Part shown: in pieces, positions 28,401-34,247 of the stretch | Layout: each line of letters starts with the position of its first letter | Position numbering within the stretch: position 1 is the stretch's first letter | Assembly: GCA_934130435.1 (NCBI GenBank) | Contig: CAKOYB010000013.1 | Span: forward strand, 1 to 34,247 | Direction of reading: 5' to 3' | Length of the DNA: 34,247 bases | Origin: an uncultured Clostridia bacterium | GTDB lineage: Bacteria > Bacillota > Clostridia > TANB77 > CAG-508 | Program-made: the position numbers and the translations under genes | The notes under the pieces: model-generated | Seen by the model: only the letters and a program-made list of their open reading frames with translations | Database searches by the model: none | What the model was told of the DNA's origin: nothing

Positions 28401-30408
28401 CTCCTGGTCCTGCAAATATTTTAGTAAATAAACTTACATTACTAGAATTAATATCTATTCCAATTCGTGGTTGAATTATTCCGTATCCATCTATAACTAT
28501 GCCATCTTTAATTCTTGGTTTGTTTAGTATGTGTGACATAGCTCCTATTAGTTTCTTTGCTGAATCTAATATAAGCTCTGTATCACTATCTAAAGTTATT
28601 ACGTATTTAATTTCTGGAATCTCTTTTTCCTTTAAAGAGTTAAATGCAAATGTATTATTACCTTTTTTTATTAGAAAATTATTAAATTCATGTAGTAATC
28701 CTCTTTTTCTTTCCCAGCCTAAAAATTTTCCTTCTTTTGGATTCCATGTCCTTTTTCTATATATAAAACCAAATATGTTATTTTCATCTGAATACTTTTT
28801 GTTTAATTCTTCTACTTGTTTTTTTCCTTCTAGTATTATGTCTTTGTCAAAGTCTTCATTCTCTTTGTCTGATGTGGAACAATCTCCCAATAGTGTAAAA
28901 AATAAATTTTTCGATTTATTAGCTTGATAAAAAATCTCCAACTTTTTCATCATTTTTTTTACTTGTTCACTACTTTTTAAAATTGTTGGAATAACAACAA
29001 TTGTAGACTTTTCCTTTGGTATATCTTTATCTGCAAAATCTATCTGTGGTATTTTTTTAGGTTTTATTGTTTTACTTAGTACATATTGAATTACCTTTAT
29101 AACAATCTCGCTATTTGGAATATAGCTAAATACTAAAAATAGAACACTAATAGCAGTATTATTTATTATTTTATTTAAAAACAGTGTTAATATCATTGTA
29201 AACAAGCTGGTTAATGTAATTATCATTCCAACATAAACAGCTTTTTTATTTAATTGTTTTTTTTGTTTTATTCCTAAACTATTAAGTAATTTCTCCTTTC
29301 CAACATCAATAAGGTAATATCCTATATGTGCCATTTTAAAATTTTCATTTTCTTTATTCTTATTAGCCAGTTCTAATGCTTTACTTGCAATATAAATTTC
29401 TGATATTTTAGTCTTTTTTGAAATTTCTTTTATTTTGCTTCTATAGTATTCTTTGGTAGAAATAGTCATTTTCGAATACACATTTGCTGGGTCTTCTTTC
29501 ATGATCTCTTCTACGCCATTTACATTTTCAAAAATACTATCAAAATTTGTTCGCTGTAAGTCTTTAATACTCTTTATACAATTTCCAATTGATACTTTTT
29601 TTATAGCTATGTCAAAATGTTCTTTTTTTATTATTTCGTTTATTGTCGTCCCTGTTTTTCTTACTTGCTCTTCTAAAATTTTTGCATATGGCATTCCCTT
29701 TCTTCCATACTTTTTTAGTCTATATGAAAGATATTCTACAAACGCTTCTTTTCCTGAGTTACTCTCTATTTTTATATTTTTAAATCTATTATTAAAAATT
29801 TGCTCATCCTTGCTTTTTCCCTCTACCAATCTTTCTATAATATTTTCAACCTTATATTTCTCCAATTGAACATAATATATCTTTTCACATACATTTCTTA
29901 TTTGTTCAATAAGTGCAATATCTAGAAAAACATTCAAGCTCCAAATCTCTTCCATGTTTAATGTTTTTTTGTTTTGATATGCTTGTATAATGTTTTCTAA
30001 TTGTTTTGTATTAATCTTACCATCTGTATACGCTACAATTTCTGAGGCTAATACATAAACTCTGGAAAAACCTTTATATTTTCCATTTGCTATTCCTATA
30101 AAGTTAATATATTTGTTTAATGTCAATTCTTTTCTTATATTTTTATACGCTTCTTCAATAATATAATAATTGTCTAGAATCCATTCTCCTGCAGGGTGTA
30201 TATTTATTCCAAGTTTCAAGTTGGAATTTAACATTTCATATGTTTTTGTTATATACTTTACATTTTTATCTAGTCTTGGAATTGGAAAAGTATCTTTATC
30301 ACAACTATTTTTTAATATATGTTCTGAAGCTATTTTCTCAAGATATTTTTCTAACTGTTGTTCATCTAGCAATGCTCCTTTAATATTAAGATATTTATTA
30401 GATTTCAA
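22422..30408 (-). pseudogene. Giant NdvB/ChvB-like cyclic glucan synthase (GT84-GH94), one frameshift near the 3' end
   Basis: Read with one correction, this is a ~2661-residue multidomain enzyme. Two N-terminal membrane segments lie near residues 390-440. The glycosyltransferase domain has LDSDTEL near 609, ILSHDLIEG near 720 and RQARWIRGDW near 754, followed by membrane segments at about 820-980. A glucoamylase-like region begins near 1035. The C-terminal part is phosphorylase-like GH94, with GGAYGFRDQLQDSLAL near 2216 and the catalytic-acid motif GSGDWNDGF near 2350. This is the architecture of cyclic beta-1,2-glucan synthases. The frame shifts in an A5 run (plus 22730-22734): removing one A restores VYGSKIYYGRGGWTWYTG, otherwise the last ~100 residues are lost. 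AGGAG precedes TTG 30408; a GTG at 30417 is too close to it. Confidence 0.88.
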
Positions 30409-30483
30409 GCTTTTCACTCCTAAAAATAATTTTTTAGTTATTTTTTACCAAACAACTATTTTTTATTCATATTTTGAATACAA

Positions 30484-30508
30484 AAAAAGGCGAAAATTTC
30501 GCCTTTTT
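30484..30508 (-). terminator. Terminator between the MMKFVTAKA leader and the glucan synthase
   Basis: Stem AAAAAGGCGAAA/TTTCGCCTTTTT with T-runs on both strands. It lies downstream of the mini-ORF at 30591-30620 and upstream of the glucan synthase start. It could end leader transcripts or act as an attenuator that must be passed for the big gene to be made. Confidence 0.88.
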
Positions 30509-30590
30509 CATAGAATTATTTTAAAAGTAAAATGCCAAAATGGACATGTTATTTCTGTGCACTTTTCTACTCTTTTAAATATATTGTGTA

Positions 30591-30620
30591 TTAAGCCTTA
30601 GCAGTTACAAACTTCATCAT
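30591..30620 (-). CDS. Leader mini-ORF MMKFVTAKA upstream of the glucan synthase
   Basis: A 9-codon frame with AAAAGGAG at good spacing, starting ATGATGAAG. The 5' flank, ribosome site and first seven codons align with the leaders of the three pilin genes (MMKLVTA there). Changes are Leu to Phe and a silent ACG/ACT. After GTAACTGCT the sequence diverges and stops early, and the (GT)n run is absent. The promoter-like TTATGTAATAA is kept upstream, but the -35 position is poor and overlaps the end of pilin 1. The conserved start codons and ribosome site suggest it is translated. Its role as a regulatory leader is inferred. Confidence 0.55.
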   Translation of the reverse strand: MMKFVTAKA

Positions 30621-30699
30621 TTGTAATTTTCTCCTTTTGTATTTTTCTTGAATTGTTTTTCCTTAATCTTCTATTTTTATTACATAAGAAAGTTTAAAA

Positions 30700-31308
30700 T
30701 TACATATTGTTTATAACCGTATCATATTCGCTATTTCTCACCCAAAAGATTCCATCAGTATCTATTCCATATGGATATATATTATTAACTGATATATAAA
30801 ATCCCTCTTCATTTCCTTCAGTACTTCCAAGACTTTCACTTATTATTTTCAGAAAATTTTTATTTGTAATTTTTTCTCCATTTGGGACAACTATAGGATT
30901 AAAATTTGATGATAGTTCTATTGGATAATCTCCTTGAGTAAGCACATCATCAACATTCACTCCTTCAGCATTTGCTACTCCTCTTACCTTTAATTTTTTT
31001 CCTTCATTTGTATCAATTATAGAGTATATCATTATTACATTATTTTTTTCAGCAATATATGCTTTGTTTAATATTTTTTCTACATCTAAATTCTCTGGTT
31101 CAATACTATTTTCGTAGTCCTTTAATATGTCTAACTCATTACTTTTTGCGCTTTCATATTTTTCTTTTGCTTTTTCTGATTTTCCTAAAATATTATCTCC
31201 TGTTATTGCTCGTATACTTATTACTGCTAATATCAAAAGTATTATTATTGTTATTATCAATGCAACTAATGTTATTCCTTTCTCTTTTTTTGTTAACTTT
31301 TTCTCCAT
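30700..31308 (-). CDS. Prepilin-like surface protein 1
   Basis: A 202-residue protein with a class III (type IV prepilin) signal: charged MEKKLTKKEKG, cleavage expected after the Gly at residue 11, then the hydrophobic helix ITLVALIITIIILLILAVIS. Glu at position 5 of the mature protein, typical of pilins, is replaced by Ala. This is common in the large Clostridia family with this start. After about residue 65 the protein is unique, with a globular Asp/Asn/Glu-rich domain. GGAGG lies before the ATG. The 5' ~195 bases of coding sequence closely match pilin 2. It is the copy nearest the glucan synthase. No pilus assembly genes are in the window, so it could be a pseudopilin or a surface protein. 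Confidence 0.85.
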   Translation of the reverse strand: MEKKLTKKEKGITLVALIITIIILLILAVISIRAITGDNILGKSEKAKEKYESAKSNELDILKDYENSIEPENLDVEKILNKAYIAEKNNVIMIYSIIDTNEGKKLKVRGVANAEGVNVDDVLTQGDYPIELSSNFNPIVVPNGEKITNKNFLKIISESLGSTEGNEEGFYISVNNIYPYGIDTDGIFWVRNSEYDTVINNM

Positions 31309-31337
31309 CTTCTTTCCTCCTTTATTTTTCGCAACGC

Positions 31338-31367
31338 AAAAAGAGATGAACTTTTTTCCATCCCTTT
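31338..31367 (-). terminator. Attenuator-like hairpin before pilin 1
   Basis: On the minus strand AAAGGGATG pairs with CATCTCTTT (one G-U pair) and runs into five T's, 30 bases before the pilin start. A second hairpin upstream (AGCAG/CTGCT, 31385-31403) begins with AAAAGAG, which could instead pair with CTCTTTT of this terminator. The two structures would then be mutually exclusive, as in attenuators. Stem strength is modest. Confidence 0.5.
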
Positions 31368-31416
31368 TAATATATCCAAAGTAAAGCAGCTTTATTTCCT
31401 GCTCTTTTGTTATTTA

Positions 31417-31482
31417 TTAAATTACATTGTGTGTGTGTGTGTGTGTGTGTGTTACAGTCCCAGCCGTTACAAGCTTCATCAT
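31417..31482 (-). CDS. Leader mini-ORF of pilin 1, with Thr-His repeat
   Basis: A 21-codon frame starting ATGATGAAG behind AAAAGGAG. It encodes MMKLVTAGTV, then four Thr-His pairs from a (CA)n run, then NVI and stop. The same frame is identical before pilin 2. A ribosome site, start and stop are all in place, but expression is unproven. It lies 108 bases upstream of the pilin start. Its likely use, if any, is regulatory. Confidence 0.55.
   Translation of the reverse strand: MMKLVTAGTVTHTHTHTHNVI
31429..31452. repeat. (GT)12 microsatellite in leader 1
   Basis: Twelve uninterrupted GT units on the plus strand, giving the Thr-His codons of the leader on the minus strand. Such runs are prone to slipped-strand change. 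Confidence 0.95.
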
Positions 31483-31541
31483 TTGTAATTTCTCCTTTTA
31501 TATTTTCTTGCGTTGTCTTTTTCTTTAATTAACTGTTTTTA

Positions 31542-31569
31542 TTATTACATAAGAATATTTGATTTGCAA
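31542..31569 (-). promoter_or_regulatory. Promoter of leader 1/pilin 1
   Basis: Minus-strand -35-like TTGCAA (31564-31569), 16-base spacer and -10-like TAATAA (31542-31547), with TATG just before the -10. The same arrangement with the same spacing recurs before leaders 2 and 3. Confidence 0.6.
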
Positions 31570-31612
31570 GAGTTTTATATAAAATTTAAATTGCAAATTA
31601 CAATAATTTATC

Positions 31613-31729
31613 TAGCCTAACTTTTGTATATTTTTTAAAAAGATTAAACTCTCCAAGGAATACGCGGGTATTCCCACGCCTCAATGGGCTGTCGAGATTT
31701 AACTTTTTTAAAAATATACAAAACGGCTA
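31613..31729. repeat. 117-bp inverted-repeat element with inner hairpins
   Basis: Arms of 21 bases (20 of 21 paired; the left arm starts TTTTGTATATTTTTT) flanked by TAGCC and GGCTA enclose a GC-richer core. In the core, GGAATAC and GTATTCC form a hairpin over GCGG, and CCCA/TGGG may form another. It is absent from the matching place upstream of leader 3, where only AAAACGGCTA, equal to its right end, is present. It could be a small non-autonomous element or a structured RNA. No known family recognised with confidence. Confidence 0.7.
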
Positions 31730-31750
31730 GTTATAAATACTAATATAAAT

Positions 31751-32032
31751 CACCCAAACTATATATTATTTTTGATGAATAAAAAAATTAATTGTTCGTG
31801 CTGCTTAGAACATTATATTTTTTTATAAAGAGAAAATAATATATAGTTTGGGTGGGTTTATCTTTTTATACTTTAAAGCTCGATAAATAAAAACTAATTG
31901 TTCGCACTGCTTAGAACATTATATTTTTTTATAAAGAGAAAAAATATATAGTTTGGGTGGTTTTATCTTTTTATACTTTAAAGTTCGATAAATAAAAACT
32001 AATTGTTCGTGCTGCTTAAAACATTATATTTT
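31751..32032. repeat. Tandem ~105-bp repeat array, left copy
   Basis: Anchor motif ATTGTTCG recurs at 31791, 31897 and 32002 (periods 106 and 105). The first unit is bounded by a perfect 22-bp inverted repeat (31751-31772 and 31833-31854, beginning CACCCAAACTATATA). Each unit also has TGTTC/GAACA around a ~10-base loop. The last unit ends exactly at the stop codon of pilin 2. No gene is supported inside. Confidence 0.85.
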
Positions 32033-32554
32033 TTAGAGATTATTATCCAGGATATCTTTTATTTCATTATAACTTGCCTTCTCCCAAATTACTTCTCCAA
32101 ATTCTAATGTTCCATCGCTATTTTTTATTATCTCTGCTTCTGGATCTGCAGCACCTATGATGTTTATTTTTATTGAATCTTCATTTGTACTCAAAATTTT
32201 AAAATTAAATATCTTACCCTCATAAAATAACCCAGCTGATGAATCTTCATTAAATCCGATCATTCCATATATTGTACCTTTATCCGTATATTTATAGAAA
32301 GTCCATTTAGAATAATCTTTTTTTTGTTGAACATTATTATTTACTTCAATATTATTTTCGTAATCTTTTAATGTATCTAACTCGTTATTTTTTGCATTTG
32401 TATACTTTTCTTTTCCTGATTCTGCTTTTCCTAGAATATTATCTCCTGTTATTGCTCGTATACTTATTACTGCTAATATCAAAAGTACTATTATTGTTAT
32501 TATTAAAGCAACTAATGTTATTCCTTTCTCATTTTTTGTTAATTTTTTCTCCAT
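32033..32554 (-). CDS. Prepilin-like surface protein 2
   Basis: A 173-residue protein starting at ATG 32554, behind AAGGAGGAGG. A longer in-frame opening at 32626 has no ribosome site and runs through the upstream hairpin. The class III signal is MEKKLTKNEKG, then ITLVALIITIIVLLILAVIS, with Ala in place of Glu5. The first ~70 residues closely match pilin 1, including ELDTLKDYENNIE against ELDILKDYENSIE. After that the sequence is unique, with FYKYTDKGTIYGMIGFNEDS in the globular part. The ~105-bp array starts right at its stop codon. Confidence 0.85.
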   Translation of the reverse strand: MEKKLTKNEKGITLVALIITIIVLLILAVISIRAITGDNILGKAESGKEKYTNAKNNELDTLKDYENNIEVNNNVQQKKDYSKWTFYKYTDKGTIYGMIGFNEDSSAGLFYEGKIFNFKILSTNEDSIKINIIGAADPEAEIIKNSDGTLEFGEVIWEKASYNEIKDILDNNL

Positions 32555-32584
32555 ATTTCTTCCTCCTCCTTTTTTTTGCAACGC

Positions 32585-32614
32585 AAAAAGAGATGAACTT
32601 TTATCCATCCCTTT
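32585..32614 (-). terminator. Attenuator-like hairpin before pilin 2
   Basis: Same structure as before pilin 1: AAAGGGATG/CATCTCTTT on the minus strand with a T-run, just ahead of the pilin 2 ribosome site. The downstream spacer differs slightly (an A-run after GTTGC). Confidence 0.5.
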
Positions 32615-32663
32615 TAATATATCCAAAGTAAAGCAGCTTTATTTCCTGCTCTTTTGTTATTTA

Positions 32664-32729
32664 TTAAATTACATTGTGTGTGTGTGTGTGTGTGTGTGTT
32701 ACAGTCCCAGCCGTTACAAGCTTCATCAT
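32664..32729 (-). CDS. Leader mini-ORF of pilin 2, with Thr-His repeat
   Basis: Identical in codons to leader 1: AAAAGGAG, ATGATGAAG, MMKLVTAGTV, four Thr-His pairs, NVI, stop. It starts 175 bases upstream of the pilin 2 ATG. Confidence 0.55.
   Translation of the reverse strand: MMKLVTAGTVTHTHTHTHNVI
32676..32699. repeat. (GT)12 microsatellite in leader 2
   Basis: Twelve GT units, the same length as in leader 1. Confidence 0.95.
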
Positions 32730-32788
32730 TTGTAATTTCTCCTTTTATATTTTCTTGCGTTGTCTTTTTCTTTAATTAACTGTTTTTA

Positions 32789-32816
32789 TTATTACATAAG
32801 AATAAACAATTTTCAA
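32789..32816 (-). promoter_or_regulatory. Promoter of leader 2/pilin 2
   Basis: Minus-strand TTGAAA (32811-32816), 16-base spacer, TAATAA (32789-32794). The -35 differs from the other copies, as this module joins a different upstream flank, but is nearer the consensus. The region 32817-32926 between it and the pilin 3 stop holds no recognised feature. Confidence 0.65.
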
Positions 32817-32926
32817 GAGTTTTTTATGCTAATTATTTTTGGTGTTTCTGTAACATCATTAATTAATTTAAAAAATACTGTTGTAAATATTGTGAAAAAG
32901 CTTATAATACAATTAAAAAAATCTAT

Positions 32927-33664
32927 TTATTCTAATCCATATTCTGATAAATCCACATTATTCATAAGTTTCATTTCCAGAGCAACCTCTAAATCACCAC
33001 CAATTGATTTAAATGTAACATATGTGGACATATTATCTCCAAATGCTCCCCCAATATCTCCTTGTTCATTTATCATAAATAATTTGTATTTTTTTACATC
33101 ATCACTAAAGCTAGTATAATCTTTACTTTCTTTTAATTCTGTTATATCAGTTTTAACTGACTTAATGTTATACTTCGAATTAGAACTCTTATTTCCATTA
33201 TAAATCCAAACTGCTTCGTTATCTTTTAGTAGAACCATATAATATCCAGGCATTTCGTCCACTCCATAAATATATTTTATATTACTTGGTGCTTTTTTTG
33301 TTACATTTCCTTCTTTTGATACTAAATATTCATTTTCAGAATTTTCTATTGTCACTAAAAAATTAGTTCCATCATCATTAACTTGCGTATTTTTTGGTTT
33401 AAATTGATTTTTAACAGCAATCTCTAAATGTTCTTTTTCTACTGTTCCAGCTCCATCTATTGCTGCCTCTTGTACAGCTAATTTTACTTTTTCTTCTTCC
33501 TCTGCTCTTGAATATACCTCTTTTGCTGTTTGGGTTTTACTTAGTATTCCACCATCTTTTATTGCTCTTATACTTACTACTGCTAATATCAAAAGTATTA
33601 TTATTGTTATTATTAAAGCAACTAATGTTATTCCTTTCTCATTTTTTGTTAACTTTTTCTCCAT
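32927..33664 (-). CDS. Prepilin-like surface protein 3
   Basis: A 245-residue protein with the class III signal MEKKLTKNEKG, then ITLVALIITIIILLILAVVS, again with Ala at mature position 5. Nucleotide similarity to pilins 1 and 2 covers about the first 35 codons, after which it is unrelated to them. A charged helix (EVYSRAEEEEKVKLAVQEAA) leads to a C-terminal domain of ~160 residues. KAPSNIKYIYGVDEMPGYYM and FGDNMSTYVTFKSIGGDL are distinctive segments. GGAGG precedes the ATG. It lies upstream of leader 2 in the same direction. Confidence 0.85.
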   Translation of the reverse strand: MEKKLTKNEKGITLVALIITIIILLILAVVSIRAIKDGGILSKTQTAKEVYSRAEEEEKVKLAVQEAAIDGAGTVEKEHLEIAVKNQFKPKNTQVNDDGTNFLVTIENSENEYLVSKEGNVTKKAPSNIKYIYGVDEMPGYYMVLLKDNEAVWIYNGNKSSNSKYNIKSVKTDITELKESKDYTSFSDDVKKYKLFMINEQGDIGGAFGDNMSTYVTFKSIGGDLEVALEMKLMNNVDLSEYGLE

Positions 33665-33693
33665 CTTTCTTCCTCCTTTATTTTTCGCAACGC

Positions 33694-33723
33694 AAAAAGA
33701 GATGAACTTTTATCCATCTCTTT
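33694..33723 (-). terminator. Attenuator-like hairpin before pilin 3
   Basis: AAAGAGATG/CATCTCTTT on the minus strand, here fully Watson-Crick where copies 1 and 2 have a G-U pair, followed by T's. The base change preserves pairing, which supports the stem as a real structure. Confidence 0.55.
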
Positions 33724-33777
33724 TAATATATCCAAAGTAAAGCAGTTTTATTTTCTGCTCTTTTTATTTCTTTTAAA

Positions 33778-33840
33778 TTACATTGTGTGTGTGTGTGTGT
33801 GTGTGTGTGTTACAGTCCCAGCCGTTACAAGCTTCATCAT
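33778..33840 (-). CDS. Leader mini-ORF of pilin 3, altered end
   Basis: MMKLVTAGTV as in leaders 1 and 2, but the GT run has 13 units, so the frame changes after the Thr-His repeat. It ends THTM-stop one codon earlier than the others (20 residues). The ribosome site and start are identical. It shows directly that repeat length has changed between copies. Confidence 0.55.
   Translation of the reverse strand: MMKLVTAGTVTHTHTHTHTM
33785..33810. repeat. (GT)13 microsatellite in leader 3
   Basis: Thirteen GT units, one more than in leaders 1 and 2. Confidence 0.95.
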
Positions 33841-33902
33841 TTGTAATTTCTCCTTTTATATTTTTTTCTTGCGTTGTCTTTTTCTTTAATTAACTGTTTT
33901 TA

Positions 33903-33930
33903 TTATTACATAAGAATATTTGATTTGCAA
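33903..33930 (-). promoter_or_regulatory. Promoter of leader 3/pilin 3
   Basis: Minus-strand TTGCAA (33925-33930), 16-base spacer, TAATAA (33903-33908), as in copy 1. Confidence 0.6.
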
Positions 33931-33979
33931 TAGTTTTATATAAAATTTAAAACGGCTAACAACAAGTGTTAACTTAAAC

Positions 33980-34247
33980 CACTCAAACTATATATTATTT
34001 TTGATGAATAAAAAAATTAATTGTTCGTGCTGCTTAGAACATTATATTTTTTTATAAAGAGAAAATAATATATAGTTTGGGTGGTTTTATCTTTTTATAC
34101 TTTAAAGCTCGATAAATAAAAACTAATTGTTCGCACTGCTTAGAACATTATATTTTTTATAAAGAGAAAAAATATATAGTTTGGGTGGTTTTATCTTTTT
34201 ATACTTTAAAGCTCGATAAATAAAAACTAATTGTTCGCACTGCTTAG
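33980..34247. repeat. Tandem ~105-bp repeat array, right copy (runs off the window)
   Basis: Same repeat as at 31751-32032. Anchor motif ATTGTTCG at 34020, 34126 and 34230 (periods 106 and 104). The first unit again has 22-base inverted arms (33980-34001 and 34062-34083), here with one mismatch. It is cut by the window end. By analogy with the left copy, another pilin-like gene may end just beyond it. Confidence 0.85.

Larger units (their letters stand above)
31309..31590 (-). repeat. Leader module copy 1
   Basis: Near-identical copies of this ~250-280-base block lie at 32555-32805 and 33665-33955. Each holds promoter, leader ORF, GT run, two hairpins and the pilin ribosome site. Similarity continues into the first codons of each pilin gene and, for copies 1 and 3, upstream past the promoter to TATAAAATTTAAA. 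Confidence 0.9.

Noticed and set aside
31300..31364. Second small frame starting at the ATG in the terminator stem (MEKSSSLFALRK), overlapping the pilin start
   Set aside because: No ribosome site at a usable distance. The sequence is explained by the conserved hairpin.
31309..31420. c-di-GMP (GEMM-I) riboswitch before the pilin genes
   Set aside because: AAAGCTGC and GGGATGG faintly resemble parts of the motif and GEMM switches do precede pilins, but the conserved core and the two stacked helices cannot be drawn.
31751..32032. CRISPR array or integron attC sites
   Set aside because: Period ~105 with the whole unit conserved and no variable spacers. No cas genes and no integrase; attC-type core sites are not evident.

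Overview
The window is a very AT-rich, low-GC Gram-positive chromosome segment. It carries spoIIE and a cwlD-like amidase, so the host belongs to an endospore-forming lineage. Strong GGAGG ribosome sites, prepilin-like proteins beginning KGITLVALIITI and a 2.6-kaa glucan synthase point to an anaerobic, probably gut-associated, member of the Clostridia. The species cannot be named from this sequence.

Layout. (1) 128-5918: a 5.7-kb island between a 3'-half fragment of an initiator tRNA and an intact tRNA-fMet. It holds decayed AraC and GNAT remnants, an XRE regulator, a restriction endonuclease candidate and cytosine-C5 methyltransferase, two GNAT acetyltransferases, a PH-domain protein and a Nudix hydrolase. 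No integrase is visible. (2) 6101-10840: housekeeping and envelope genes: a membrane-anchored hypothetical, a G5/3D cell-wall protein, lemA, a frameshifted htpX, tatD and acpS. (3) 10852-14473: an orphan C-terminally anchored protein, a WG-repeat protein and a divergent acyl-ACP thioesterase. (4) 14485-17909: spoIIE and cwlD. (5) 18130-22205: a four-gene operon of response regulator, histidine kinase, membrane-anchored Ig-like protein and GGDEF diguanylate cyclase. (6) 22422-30408: a giant NdvB/ChvB-like glucan synthase (GT84 plus GH94 parts) broken by one frameshift. (7) 30591-34247: three tandem prepilin-like genes with repeated leaders and two repeat arrays, running off the window.

The most unusual part is region 7. 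Each pilin gene is preceded by a near-identical ~250-nt module: a promoter with 16-nt spacing, a ribosome site, a tiny ORF beginning MMKLVTAGTV followed by a Thr-His run encoded by a (GT)12-13 microsatellite, then a hairpin with a T-run just before the pilin ribosome site. A shortened version (MMKFVTAKA) followed by a strong terminator lies in front of the glucan synthase. I read these as four related leader-peptide/attenuator modules tying surface pilins and glucan synthesis into one regulon. That reading is inference; the repeats, small ORFs and hairpins are directly visible. The pilins share N-termini and leaders but have divergent C-termini, and arrays of ~105-nt repeats with 22-bp inverted arms sit upstream of two leaders.

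Two long genes (htpX and the glucan synthase) each need one single-base correction to read through. They may be real mutations or assembly errors.
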